The notes under the pieces were generated by a model, which ran no database searches, was not told where the DNA came from, and saw only the letters and a program-made list of their open reading frames with translations. A DNA stretch of 64,000 bases from Ciona intestinalis. Taxonomy: Eukaryota > Chordata > Ascidiacea > Phlebobranchia > Cionidae. This document shows, piece after piece, positions 44,901 through 55,620 of the stretch (position 1 is the stretch's first letter; each line of letters starts with the position of its first letter). Where the stretch lies: positions 243,517 to 307,516 of the forward strand of contig NW_004190506.2 in assembly GCF_000224145.3 (NCBI RefSeq), written 5' to 3'. The translations under genes and the position numbers were made by a program.

Positions 44901-47900
44901 GTACTGCTGTAAAATGGTAAAATAAAAGTTTTGTAGAAGCTGCTTTATGTGCTAACTGCATATATAAACAAGCTGGAAGCAATAAAAGATTACGAAACAA
45001 TGTTCTTGGGTGGAATTACTTGCCTTTCTAAACTGGCTTCATTTTCATAAACTCTGAAAACTCCATCCACAATTTTAACCTTCATTTCACTTTTAGCCGG
45101 CAAAGTTTTTGGGTCGACATTTGTGTATGGGCACTCAGTGTTAAGTGGGGGGTGGTAGGGAGCATCTGGGAAATTGAAATGATAAAAAAAGGAACCCAAA
45201 ATAAAACAATAAACTGTTTACAGTGACAGTGATGCAGCCAGAAGGGGCAAGGGGTTCCGGGGTCTATACCACAAAAAATTATAAAAAATATTTTTAAACC
45301 CTTCCCCCCCTTCATATTTTATTTCCTGCTATTTTAACAAATTAATGGCTGCAAGTGACTTTAAATGGCTATGTATTGTTGTTGTTAAACTAAATAAACT
45401 TCAATGTAGGTTTTCTGCTACCAGGCATATTGTAAATAATCTTATAACAGCTTATCTGGTGACTGGTATAAAATAAAATGTATTTCTGATGTTTTGTCTG
45501 CCATCCGCAAGACTTCATCAGGAAATGAAATGTCAGAAATACAGTACGTTTTTAATATACCAGATGAGCAGCTAAAAGATTATTTACATTATGCCTGGTA
45601 GCAGAAGTTGCATACTGTTTTAACTAAAGTATGAAATGTTATATATTTAATATTCATACATTGTTTAAATTCTTATATTCAATACAACGCACCTTTACTT
45701 ATTCCTGATTCATCAAAGGTGTCAGACTGAGGAGGATCTTTGCCTTGGCACTGTGAGGTTAATAATATTTACAAATAAACATGATCATATAAACATAGGC
45801 GCCAATTTTTTTAAATGCAGGGGAGGTAAGAAAGTTAGACACAGAGTACTATAGCATAAATATAACTTATTGGCTGTAATGTTTACTATTTAATATAGTG
45901 CAGAAAGTTCCAGGGTGACCTGCCTACCCTACCACCCCAAGTTTGGTGCCCAAGAACACAGTCTTGTGTGTGTTTTAACAAACTAGTAGAGAGATAAGAA
46001 AGAGTATATTTCACAACCATAATACCTATCTACTAGGGTGGGGGTTGTCACAACCATAATACCTATCTACTAGGGTGGGGGTTGTCACAACCATAATACC
46101 TATCTACTAGGGTGGGGGTCCAGTAGGGTAGGGGTAGACAGGACACCTTATCATTCTACTTTCTCCTCCTATTTAATAGTAACAGTGAGTAAACAAAGAA
46201 CATTCCAAGTATTATAAAACCGTATCCACGCGACTCTCACAGACCGTTGTTAATTGTTTATAACACAATTAGGACACTATGTGTTAAAAGTGTCCCATCT
46301 TACTCTACAGTACTATATAAAACACACATACCAATCTGAGATGCTTCTCAGTTGTGAATGAAGACTTATGGTGGGCCATTTCCATGTATTTCTCCCTTAT
46401 AAGCAAAGCTTCTGTTAGATGATCTGATGCTTCTTCTAAATCTCGGAACGGAACCTTTAAAGGTTGAAACATTATAAAGCAATGTATAATATGACCATGG
46501 CAAATATCGATTTGAAACAACATGGCAAATTAAATTTGAAATATTTGAAATGTCAAAAGCAAATATCAACTTGGAATATTAAACTATTTAAAACATAAAA
46601 GCAATAGCATATATCGTGAAGAATGTGAAACATAAGAGCAAAAGCATAGGGGTGTAATATATATATGACTTCCTGGGTTGACAAGTCATCATATTTAAAA
46701 AAAGAAGTGACATAATGTGATGTAGCACTCTAGTTTTACACCTAAACAATAGTTTTTTTAAAAAAGTGGGAAAACATAATTTACTGCGATATGAAAGTAG
46801 TGTGATGAAGTAACTTATTTGTTTAAGTTTAACAAACTAACCTGATGGATGTATACAAACAACAATAAACAATAACAGTATTATATATCAACTTAAAGTA
46901 AATGCTGTAACAAAGTAACTCCCATACTACCAACTAAATTAATGACTGGGCGTACAACACGCCACAACACAGCGTTAATATTCTGTGCATGATGCAAGAA
47001 TACATGTGGGCATGCTATCTCGAGGTAGCGAGTAAAATACACCAAGTAGTTACTCAACTTTAAATCACACCATTACCACTTACCCCAGCTATTTCATCGC
47101 CGGATATTTCAATCCTATGAAAATCTTGCTCAAGGAAATCTCCCATCCCATTAAGTTCTGAAGCTACACTGGCATCTCCAACCCTTTTTCTATGTAAAGC
47201 AGGGGGGTGGTTAAGACACAATATAAAAGCGAATTTATGTTAAGATACACTAAAAAAAAGCTTATGTAATATTTCTAAATAATATAAAGCGATGGTATGA
47301 AATGTTAAATTTAGGATATAATATAAAAAACTTTATATAATTTTAAGATATATATAAAGCAACTTTATACAATTTCAAAATGAATTATAAATTATAAAGT
47401 AAATTTATATAAAGAAGCTAAAAAAGTAAATAAAAGTCAAATACAAGTAATGCTGGTAGCATAAGTGGCCTGTAGACCACATAAACCTGCTAAAATTGAA
47501 CCAGTTTATAATTTAATATGAAACACCATGCAACTGCAAATGCTACAAAGCTGTCAGAACTTTTTATGAAGCACTGTTGATAATTTTGTGAACATTCGGT
47601 AATGCGTTTGTTTAGAACTGTGGTTTGTTTTGGTTTGCACGGGTGTATATGTAGCAGAATGATGCTTCTACGTTATTGGTGAAATGAATGCAGAAATGAC
47701 CAACCAATATAGTCAGTAATCAATGGGTAAATTATTGATGTCTCAAAGCTAGTTCTACTGAAAAATTTGAGTCACATAAGTTTAACTGATTTTTCATTTA
47801 TAATACAGTGCTTCTAACCCATAAGTTACACCCAAAAAGTTGGTTGCCTTTTAATTGGTTTGACGATTGCTACGATGGTTCAACCACCTGATTGGTATCT

Positions 47901-50900
47901 TAAAATTTTTTTATTGGACCTTCACCTTATACTTATAAAAGGGAGTTTAAGCTATTTGAAGACTATTTATTATGTTTTATAATTTTTAAATGAATTAATA
48001 TTAACAGTTTTCTATTATTTTATGCCTATTTATGGAAGAAGTGGTTTTAAAAGGTTTAGAAGCACTGGTTTAAGAGTTTCACAAAAACGTTAAGTTTTGT
48101 CCACTTCTTAAAGGGCATACCAACGAAAATCAAGACGTGTACTAATAGAAATGATCAAATGTGATCTAAAAGTACTACTAAAGTTTCAAAATCTAAAAAA
48201 TTCCTTTTTTTTTTATAAGTTTTTATTTTTCCTTGGTATGACCCTTTAAGTTCGCAACTGATTTAACACTCGGGTAAAAACGTTAATCAAAACACACTAC
48301 AGGCTATCCCTGTGTTAGCTACATGCACTCTGCACACTGTTGATACCGCAGTAATGTATGGGCAATGGTGCTTGTGTGATGGTATAAGAGACTGCGGAGA
48401 TATACAGCGCGATAAAACTACATATTAAAACAACTTTGGATGCCAAATTAAGCTCCAGAAGTAAGCTCTTTTAAATTGCTTTTAATTTTTTTTTAAATTA
48501 GATTTTTAGCGCACTGTATGTAACGCACTCTCTTACAGTGTATGAAACTACTACCTTGAAGGGTCGCCACATATCATCAGTCTGAAAGGTAATCAAAAGT
48601 TAAAGCAAACATAAAAAAAGTTAACACTGAAAAAATTTACCAACATAAAAAAACACTGAAAAACTTATTGAGTAGTTTACACAGATATATTGTAATGTGT
48701 ACATCAAGGTATTAATAAAAATTAAAGCGATATATTATGTAAAAAAAGTTGTGTTTAATTGGCGTATTACGTCAGACTAATGCTTAAAATTGACTTACTC
48801 TTTTAGAACTGGTAGTGGTAACATATGCTGGCTTGTAAGTGAAGCTTTGTGAGGATAATATCTACAGCTGCCGCCTGCAACGTTGTCGTCTACAGAGGAC
48901 GCGCCAGATGTGGGGACTTGGAGGTTGTCTCTATCCTCATGGTCACTACCGGCTGGCTTGAAGTTACGGGATGCCATGAGTGTATGTTTCAATGCTTTCC
49001 AGTGCTTGCCATTTGCACTGTGTCCCAGGTTGTGTGTATTGGGTGAAGCGGGCACGCGAAATTGTTAATTTGAAGCATGTGGGTTAGAAGCACACATGAG
49101 GCAGAGGGTGCAGGTCCAAGCATTCAGAAATCAAAGAATAAAAACACAAGCGTTAATGCAGGTAGCATGTGAGAACTAATAGAAAATAATCTCAAACAAT
49201 GTTAATATCACATAGGTAACACAACAACATATTCATAAACAGTAATAATAATATTAAGCTTACATATAAACACTGACCTAATGATTGTTAAATAGAAAAC
49301 ACCATTTGTCGGCTTAATAATAATACAACATACAAAAACTTAGTTTGTACTTTTCTATTCATCCTCCTTGAAAATTGTCACAGCAAAACCAATTAGAATA
49401 AATGGAACCTAACACAGTATATACAGCAAAACTCTAATATTACTTTAGCATTACTTTTATATAGGTTTGACTGGCTGACCACTTTCATAGCAAAAATAGA
49501 TTTCTAAAATTTAAGCAAAGTTAATGAAACTACATATTTGAGAGGTTTTACGGCTTATACTCTGCAACAAATGCCTTTCATTGATTGTTTTCTACTTGGC
49601 TACAAAGGGGGTCATGAAAAAACTGCAAAAAATCAATAAAAAAGGATTAGGACTTGCAACAAGGTTGCAGCAGTCACTGATTGGTCCACAACAAAGGCTT
49701 TTATATGACATTTTAATTGCATATTCATAAAGCTGTATTGATAGGAATATATATAAGATATAGGGTGTATTTTAATAATGAGTTCCTTAAACTATTCGGC
49801 AAATTAAAAAAAATAGTTTGTAAAAAGATACTTTTGTATCACTTTTATATATTAATATATGACATTGTAATTGATATTCCTAAAACTGTGCTGATAAACC
49901 TTAAAGCTGAAAGGTGTATTTTATTGTAAACCACTGTAAATACCATTGCGAATCATTTAAATTGAAAGGTATTTTCTATTTTAAAATAAAATTACCCAAT
50001 ATCGAATGATTTGAAATAACAATTGTGTCTATCTGTATAGGCACACACATACAAGTGAAATGACAAATGTGTCTACCACGCATACATACCAATTGTACAT
50101 GACACACAGACAGCAATTGTAATAACCTGACAACAACAGTGGGTGCATGGCTACTAAGCTACAGCTACCACTCACAATAGGAAACATGAATAACCTAACA
50201 CCGTACATCACCCTTTCTTGGCACATGTCGCAAGAAAAATTATCCGTTTTGCTAAGAAATATCGGGGAAACGTGTATTTGTGTAAATACACCTGTCTGAT
50301 GCCCTTGCCTTTATACATATATATACTATGGAAAAAATGTATATACTATAGGCAATTGATGTATTAACTAGGAGTAGTCTATAGGCCTATTGCCCTATAC
50401 TATACATTTTTATACTGTACAAAACTATACACTCAAAAGCTCTATATCCTTTAGCTATTAAAAAAGTAAAACTTGGTGGTAATATTTTGCAGGAGATAAA
50501 CATAAAACGTTAGATTTTATCAGAACTGCGGGAAATAACGTTTTTCTTGTAATAATCAATCATCAATGATAACTGTGCAGTTCATAAGCTTACCATAAGT
50601 TGATAAACACTGCTTGAAAACATTCATTCTTTCAACAAAACATCACCAAAACCAGAACCAAATGCAAAACCATTTGTTTAATGAGTTTACAATAAATAAA
50701 TATACAGATTTAGAACCATTGCTTTAATACATTCATCCACACAAATAAATGCTCAACTTACGACTCAAAGTCTTGTGTTATCTGCCGATTAACAAGATGC
50801 ATCTTCTCTTCTTGCTGTACGATTGGGATCTCATCTGTTAGTTCACAAGTTGAACTGAGATCTCCACAACCTGCCATATCCTCAGAGAACAGATGCTAAA

Positions 50901-53799
50901 GAATGATTAAACTAAGTTTTTAAGAAACCTTTAACATCTAACAAGTGCTGAAGAAAATTAGTAATCACTGTTCTAAACAACTTGCAATGTCTTAGATACA
51001 TTACCTAACAGGTAAAACTAAAGCTTTTAAAAAAATAATAATTTTGAAATATAAATAGATTCTAACGCACATTTAAAATTTAAAAATATCTACTTTTGTA
51101 TTGCTACCCTCATACCAGGCAGTCTAAGCAAGTAATAATATATAACCTACCTCTGCAATCTTGTTATAGTCATTCATGTCAACTTTTTTCTTGTTAAAGT
51201 TTCTAAAAAAAAATGACAGTTACTTATAAAGAAAAAGCGGTAGCATATAAGAAGTAAGAAGCATGAGGTCGTGCGACATAAGTGTCATGTCACATGTCAT
51301 GTATGTACTACTTGGCTGACAAATCATGCCACGACGTATGAACTGTTGGCTGTGACATTTACTTGAGTTAAATTTACAATTAAAAGCAAGAACCACAGAA
51401 GACAAATTAACTATGCTTATAATAGGCTATGCTGTAAGTTTACAGGATTTCTAATACTTTAAACACAGGATTTAAAAAAACAACGCAACCTATAAGCCAT
51501 AAATAACAATATATATATTATATAATATATACATAATATATACATATATAATATTTTGTATTCTATATGGGTGAGAACGTGAGGTTCCACAGCATGGCAC
51601 ACCATGGGTCTTAGGATTTAGTTCCATACTTCACACAATTGAAGTTCTAATCAATGTTGTGTACAGAATGTGTACAGAATTGTGTACACAACTAATCGAT
51701 GTTATGTACAGAATTATAATATTATATGGCATATATATACCTATATATATATATAAAATATAAAAACAAATTTTCCTTACCTGGGGTACGAAGGAAAATT
51801 CTTTTTTGAGGTGGAATTACTGTTTTCTGAATGAAAATGTTCAGACAACTCTTGATCTAAAATAAAAGGTTAAACTGAAATTAAAAAGTAATGTAAAGAA
51901 CTATTCTAAAAAAAATAAAAATTAAAAAAAATAGTTAAAACTAAAAACTATTAAAAGAAAAAAATTTTTTTGAGTTGGACTTCTTTTTCCTGTTTTAAAT
52001 TAAAGTTTAATTAGCTGCAGATATACTTGCAAGTGCTGACCACGCTGAACTACAGAACATTATAACCTGATTCAAAGGTTATGTTTGTAGAGCTGGCAAC
52101 GCATGTTTGCCTAATTATAATTCAAACTGAACCCAGGGAAAACAACAGCATGATTTACCACCTTATGCAGCATTGAGCATACGATACACATGTATAATAG
52201 ATTAATAGGCCTATTAAAATATATGACAGCCCCCCAAAAAGTACAAATTGTTTCTATATCAAAATCTGTCAGATATACATAATTCCTAAGTTAAAAATTA
52301 TCAAGATAAAAGTACTGCTCTAAAAACAAACTTCTTGTTATAAAAACAATTAAATACCTGCCATCAACAAAAACTTAGTTTTAAAAAGTTCATATAAATT
52401 TTTTCAACAACATACTAAAGCTGAACAAACCTTTTAAGCTTCAGTTGAAGCGGTTTGACAATAATAAGCCAAGGGCTAAATCACAAACTCTCTTATAATT
52501 ACAACAGTATGGCGGAACTTTCTCTATACGTTTCTGTTAGAAACTTGGTATGAATTATACAAGAGAGATAAAGTCAAACACACCATACAGTCCTTATCAT
52601 AATGATGACTAACTACTCCAAGTCTCAAGAGTGCACAAAATCATCTGGTCACTGGTTTGCCTTTTTCTTTTTTGCATGTTATTCAAGTAAACAAGATGAG
52701 TATGAGAGAAAGGCATTGACATTTGATCAAAAATTCTTACGACATGCCAATTCAATGACTAAACTAACATTTGGTATATCCATTAAGCCCGCTATGTACA
52801 CTCACACATGCAGTTATTACAGATACTTACTAAATGTATACCTATCATTATTATTAAACAAACATTCTTTGCCTGGTGTACCAAAACGCAAAACTACACA
52901 CACACAAAGGTACAAATATTTAAATGAATTTTGATAGAAAGCTGTTTTGCAATTCCTTGCTTTTATACTTTGCGAAAATATAAGTTTCAAACTAATTACC
53001 TAGGCAAGTTATACAGGACTACCGTTATGCTATGCCTACATTATCATTCACTGTTTATGGTTCAATTAGAACTAATGTAAACAAAAGGCATGAACAGTCA
53101 CCAAGAAAACCAAAACAAACAATTAGCATTCGAAAGAGTAATTTATAAATCTTTTTAATTATATAGTACAGAAATATTCAAATGCAGTAGCGGGGCTTAT
53201 CTGTATTTTTATTATTTGTAACTATAACTTAACTTTATATTGGAACTAGCAGGGACTAATAAAAATTGGGTAAGAAATTAGTTTTATTTATTAGTTTAAA
53301 TAGACTAAGGTGAAGTAGGTGAACTTAGGGGTAAATCTGAGCCTTGGTGTATCATACTGACACGGGCGATTTTTGTTTACAACTTTACACACTAGGCCTA
53401 CTGGTTGTACATGAAATAATTTGCCCTTTGCACGACAATTATAAAGCTTTGAACCAAATATGTACCAAAATAAGTAGAATTTCTTCATGAAAATTGGGAA
53501 TATATGTGGTTTGCATGCCTTTTTAATTAAAGCATGCGCGAATGCGAAAAATACCCAACTTGCACCTGCAAGATCTAGTTAAGAACTGCCATATTCTGTA
53601 GATTGGACCAAAAACTCTTAATAACATCCTCCAAACTTGATTTTAGGAACTGACAGCGTAAACAGGCACAACATGCTGGTGTTCAACAGATAATTCAAGG
53701 GAATAATTGTCAGCACCAGTTTTTTTATAAACATTAATACAGATTACCTGGACTTTTGCTTCCAACAGAAACTCCATTGGTTGCGAAGTTCGAAGCCAT
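35923..53799 (-). CDS. AMPD2: AMP deaminase, AMPD2-like, 22 coding exons, 809 aa
   Basis: Minus-strand exons: 53799-53748, 51856-51781, 51202-51151, 50895-50762, 48867-48799, 48581-48555, 47199-47094, 46454-46332, 45750-45699, 45165-45024, 43718-43629, 42907-42778, 41601-41470, 40837-40755, 40159-40048, 39588-39425, 39211-39085, 38547-38384, 37941-37821, 37433-37260, 36530-36420, 36111-35923 (2430 nt). All phases agree. The enzyme deaminates AMP to IMP in the purine nucleotide cycle. Zinc/catalytic signatures are H355-I-H357 in [19 protein letters not shown] (624-633) and SLSTDDP (697-703). The C-terminal half is very close to vertebrate enzymes. [13 protein letters not shown] and [11 protein letters not shown] favour AMPD2 over AMPD1 and AMPD3. 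The N-terminal third is variable, as in the family. Oddities: a 27-nt exon (48555-48581), a GC 5' splice site after exon 10, and a probable internal alternative first exon (48799-48977). Cytosolic tetramer by family knowledge. Confidence 0.95.
36153..36240 (+). mobile_element. MITE-like element, copy 13 (left half only)
   Basis: Begins 'tatagtaggggggg' and runs through 'ggtcccatttggaagt', then stops. In the last AMPD2 intron. Confidence 0.65.
36563..36882 (+). mobile_element. MITE-like element, copy 14, with internal tandem duplication
   Basis: Left end 'cagtagggtgggggaagatg'. The section from 'ggacacctttttattctatt' to 'gatcaggata' occurs twice in a row (about 36583-36705 and 36706-36840) before the single right end 'tcccgtcttcccccacccta'. 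It lies 32 bases upstream of an AMPD2 exon. Confidence 0.85.
37015..37215 (-). repeat. SINE-like dispersed repeat copy
   Basis: Blocks 'aaatgtaacttgctttatcc', 'acgagttaccacttatgtaa', 'gctgacaatatagacaac'. In an AMPD2 intron. Confidence 0.55.
38665..38850 (-). repeat. SINE-like dispersed repeat copy
   Basis: Blocks 'catacacttcgtgtccgctt', 'acaagttaccacgtatgtaa', 'ctgacaatttggacaaccca', 'gtgaccactaggttggggca'. In an AMPD2 intron. Confidence 0.6.
38916..39111. repeat. Tandem duplication of about 115 bp spanning an AMPD2 exon end
   Basis: Bases 38916-38992 and 39030-39111 share 'attggcccattac', 'aggcat' and 'aaactgacgt', the last being the complement of the donor GTCAGTTT plus flanking coding bases. 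Only the copy at 39085 is joined to the full exon. Confidence 0.7.
39694..39842. mobile_element. Foldback element with long poly-C/A/T arms
   Basis: Left end 'cagtggcgcagccaggaggg' and right end 'ctggctgcgccattg' are complementary. The centre is homopolymeric C, A and T. Same family as 12534 and 45228. Confidence 0.7.
40540..40738 (-). mobile_element. MITE-like element, copy 15
   Basis: Ends 'taggtgggaaaagatgagac' and 'tgtcccatctttccccactc' then ctactatat. It lies 16 bases downstream of the donor of the AMPD2 exon at 40755-40837. Confidence 0.85.
41290..41470. repeat. Two copies of the third dispersed family
   Basis: 'gttggggtaatggaccaact' and 'gttggggtaatgaaccaatt' start two adjacent units, each with a 'caaatcc/taaatcc' and 'catgg'-like block. 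They run up to the donor of the AMPD2 exon at 41470. Confidence 0.5.
42409..42570. repeat. 80-bp tandem duplication
   Basis: 'gtgaataaacagcctacagg' at 42409 recurs as 'gtgaataaacaacctacagg' at 42489, each followed by 'cacaactaactatt' and 'acatttaaaattttaacaac'. In an AMPD2 intron. Confidence 0.8.
43168..43625. mobile_element. Foldback repeats around a CAGATGAGC/GCTCATCTGG pair
   Basis: Units near 43190-43262 and 43479-43622 share 'ttacattat(a/t)cctggtagca' and the pair 'gctcatctggtatag' / 'caccagatgagc'. A related unit lies at 45428-45606. Each could fold into a hairpin. Probably short non-autonomous elements. Confidence 0.5.
45228..45340. mobile_element. Foldback element, CAGTGGCGCAG-related
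   Basis: Begins 'cagtgatgcagccagaaggg', with 'ggggttccggggtct' and 'cccttcccccccttc' as arms. The right end is degraded. Confidence 0.45.
46012..46122. repeat. 37-bp tandem repeat, three units, fused to a MITE end
   Basis: Units start at 46012, 46049 and 46086. Each reads cacaaccataatacc then tatctactagggtggggg. The second part resembles the MITE terminus, and the array runs straight into the MITE at 46125. Confidence 0.85.
46125..46317 (+). mobile_element. MITE-like element, copy 16
   Basis: Ends 'agggtaggggtagacaggac' and 'gtgtcccatcttactctaca' then gtactatata. The right end is 14 bases from the AMPD2 exon at 46332-46454, on its donor side. Confidence 0.8.
48799..48977 (-). CDS. AMPD2: Probable alternative first exon of AMPD2
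   Basis: The exon at 48867-48799 stays open in the same frame upstream of its acceptor to an ATG at 48977. That gives [17 protein letters not shown] and reaches the shared donor at 48799 in the same phase (179 nt, 59 codons plus 2). The 5' extension has a protein-like composition. Its predicted product is shorter by the first four exons. Vertebrate AMPD genes also use alternative N-termini. The upstream promoter is not identified. Confidence 0.5.
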
Positions 53800-55620
53800 C
53801 TTGACACTTGTTACCAAGATGAAATTATTAAATAACTATATAAACTTTAAATACTAATACTCCTATAAAGAAATATCTATGCACTTGTAAAAAATGTAAA
53901 ATGTAGAACAAAAATGTCCTTTTATATTTAGTGAATCTTATTACAATTTACTTTGAATGTAATTTACTTTAAAAAATGATAGTACTTTACAATTTAACTA
54001 CACTTACAGCTTCACAAAATATTATTATTTTTACCCTAGTGATAATTTATATACAGATTATTAAGATATGTGGTAGTTATAAATATCGGGTTTAGCAGTC
54101 ACTTTTAGTATTTGATTATAATACTGTTATCTCATTTAAAAAGATAAAACAATTATGCTATAGCAACCACGCAGCTCTAACACGCAAACCTGACATTATA
54201 CCGCTAATCTAACCGACGTTATATTGGTAATTATTAAATAGAACTGGACTTTCTGCACCACCCATTATAGACAGATTCGTATTTTGTTTTGTAACGAAAT
54301 TACTTTATTTCATTACATAGTACCATTTTTTCTGACACTCTTATTTATCTTTTTTTCTTTTTAAGCCATTTGGATCTCTCTCGCATATAAAGGAGAGAAC
54401 GCAGACAAAACTGCTCATCCATATCACAACAAAAACAAAACCATAGATAGATAACATAACTGGGTTTTACATAATAACATAATATCAACGTAACCAAAAT
54501 AACGGTCTTTAGTGTCCCGATGGGAAAGATACTCTCTTCAAATCAGTTGAAATGTTTTTGGCTGACAAAATTTAACTCCTATTTTGTGTTATGCTCAAGG
54601 GCACATACACTACACTACGGTAGCCGCTTGTGGCAGAGACAGGATTTGAACCAGTATCTTCTTGCCACACAATGCGTTAACATTGTATTTGTGACGTAGT
54701 TCGCATAAATGCGTCGCTGTGTACAGTGATGCTGCGACTCAGCTACGCCACCTAGTGACCTCCACACAAGGGGTCACTGATAAAATAGCCTAATATACGA
54801 TGTATTAAATGTATGCGCCTAAAATTCATTCAATGCAATATACAATCGGTCTTGGAAGCTATTTAATGACTGTGCAAATAACTTCATGAACGCAAGAAAT
54901 AATTAAATGCTCTTGGAACTTAATTGCTATAGACACTTATAATTAGCCAAGCGTGCCGTATTATTAAGATAATATGTTCTACGTACAAAACTTGTCTGGT
55001 TGCTTATTGAGGCTAAACACGTAAGACTTTGAAGGTGGTTTTTTATCTGTTTATATATTTACGGCTTAAAGGAGAACTGAAGTCAAATTTAATAATTAAA
55101 CATAAAACATAAGTGACGATTAATGGAAAACGGTACTATTTTGAATAAAATAGATGGACATTTAAATTCAGCTCAGTAAAGATTATCGATTATAACATTT
55201 GACTACAACTTCCCATCAATGTTTTAAGAAGAGAGGGTTTTGTGGGTGTTGTAAATAGGACATAAAGTTGTCTAATTAGTGCTGTAACCAGAAAACAAAT
55301 ACGGAACTGTATTGTTCGTTGTCTTGCTCCAGGCGTCCATGGTTTTAGGTTAACAGGCGCATAACGACGTGTTTCGATAGTCAGCGGTTGTGTGTTGTAC
55401 TTGAGTACAGATTTGCTGAGGTATAGGCATATAACTTGTCCAGTTAAAAGAAATTTGTATATACAAAACAAACATTTTTGTTGACTTCTTTAAATTCAGA
55501 AACGAAAACCAGCCTAAGTTAATCAACGAGGAAAGAAAATTAGCAACAAAACGACATCAGTGGTTATAGGTAGATATATTGGATGTTCTGGACAGTTTAA
55601 CTTGAACGTGTGGCTCTACT
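53800..55620. other. Intergenic region between divergent AMPD2 and CUB-protein genes
   Basis: About 1.8 kb, with promoters of both genes expected at its ends. Bases 54600-54770 contain 'caggatttgaaccagtatct' and 'gcgactcagctacgccacct'; the complement looks like a tRNA-derived SINE with B box ggttcaaatcctg. No coding exon found. Confidence 0.5.
54600..54772 (-). repeat. Probable tRNA-derived SINE fragment
   Basis: On the minus strand it reads 'tggcgtagctgagtcgcagc' and later 'ggttcaaatcctgtctctgc', a good pol III B-box match. It differs from the main SINE-like family of the window. Confidence 0.45.
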
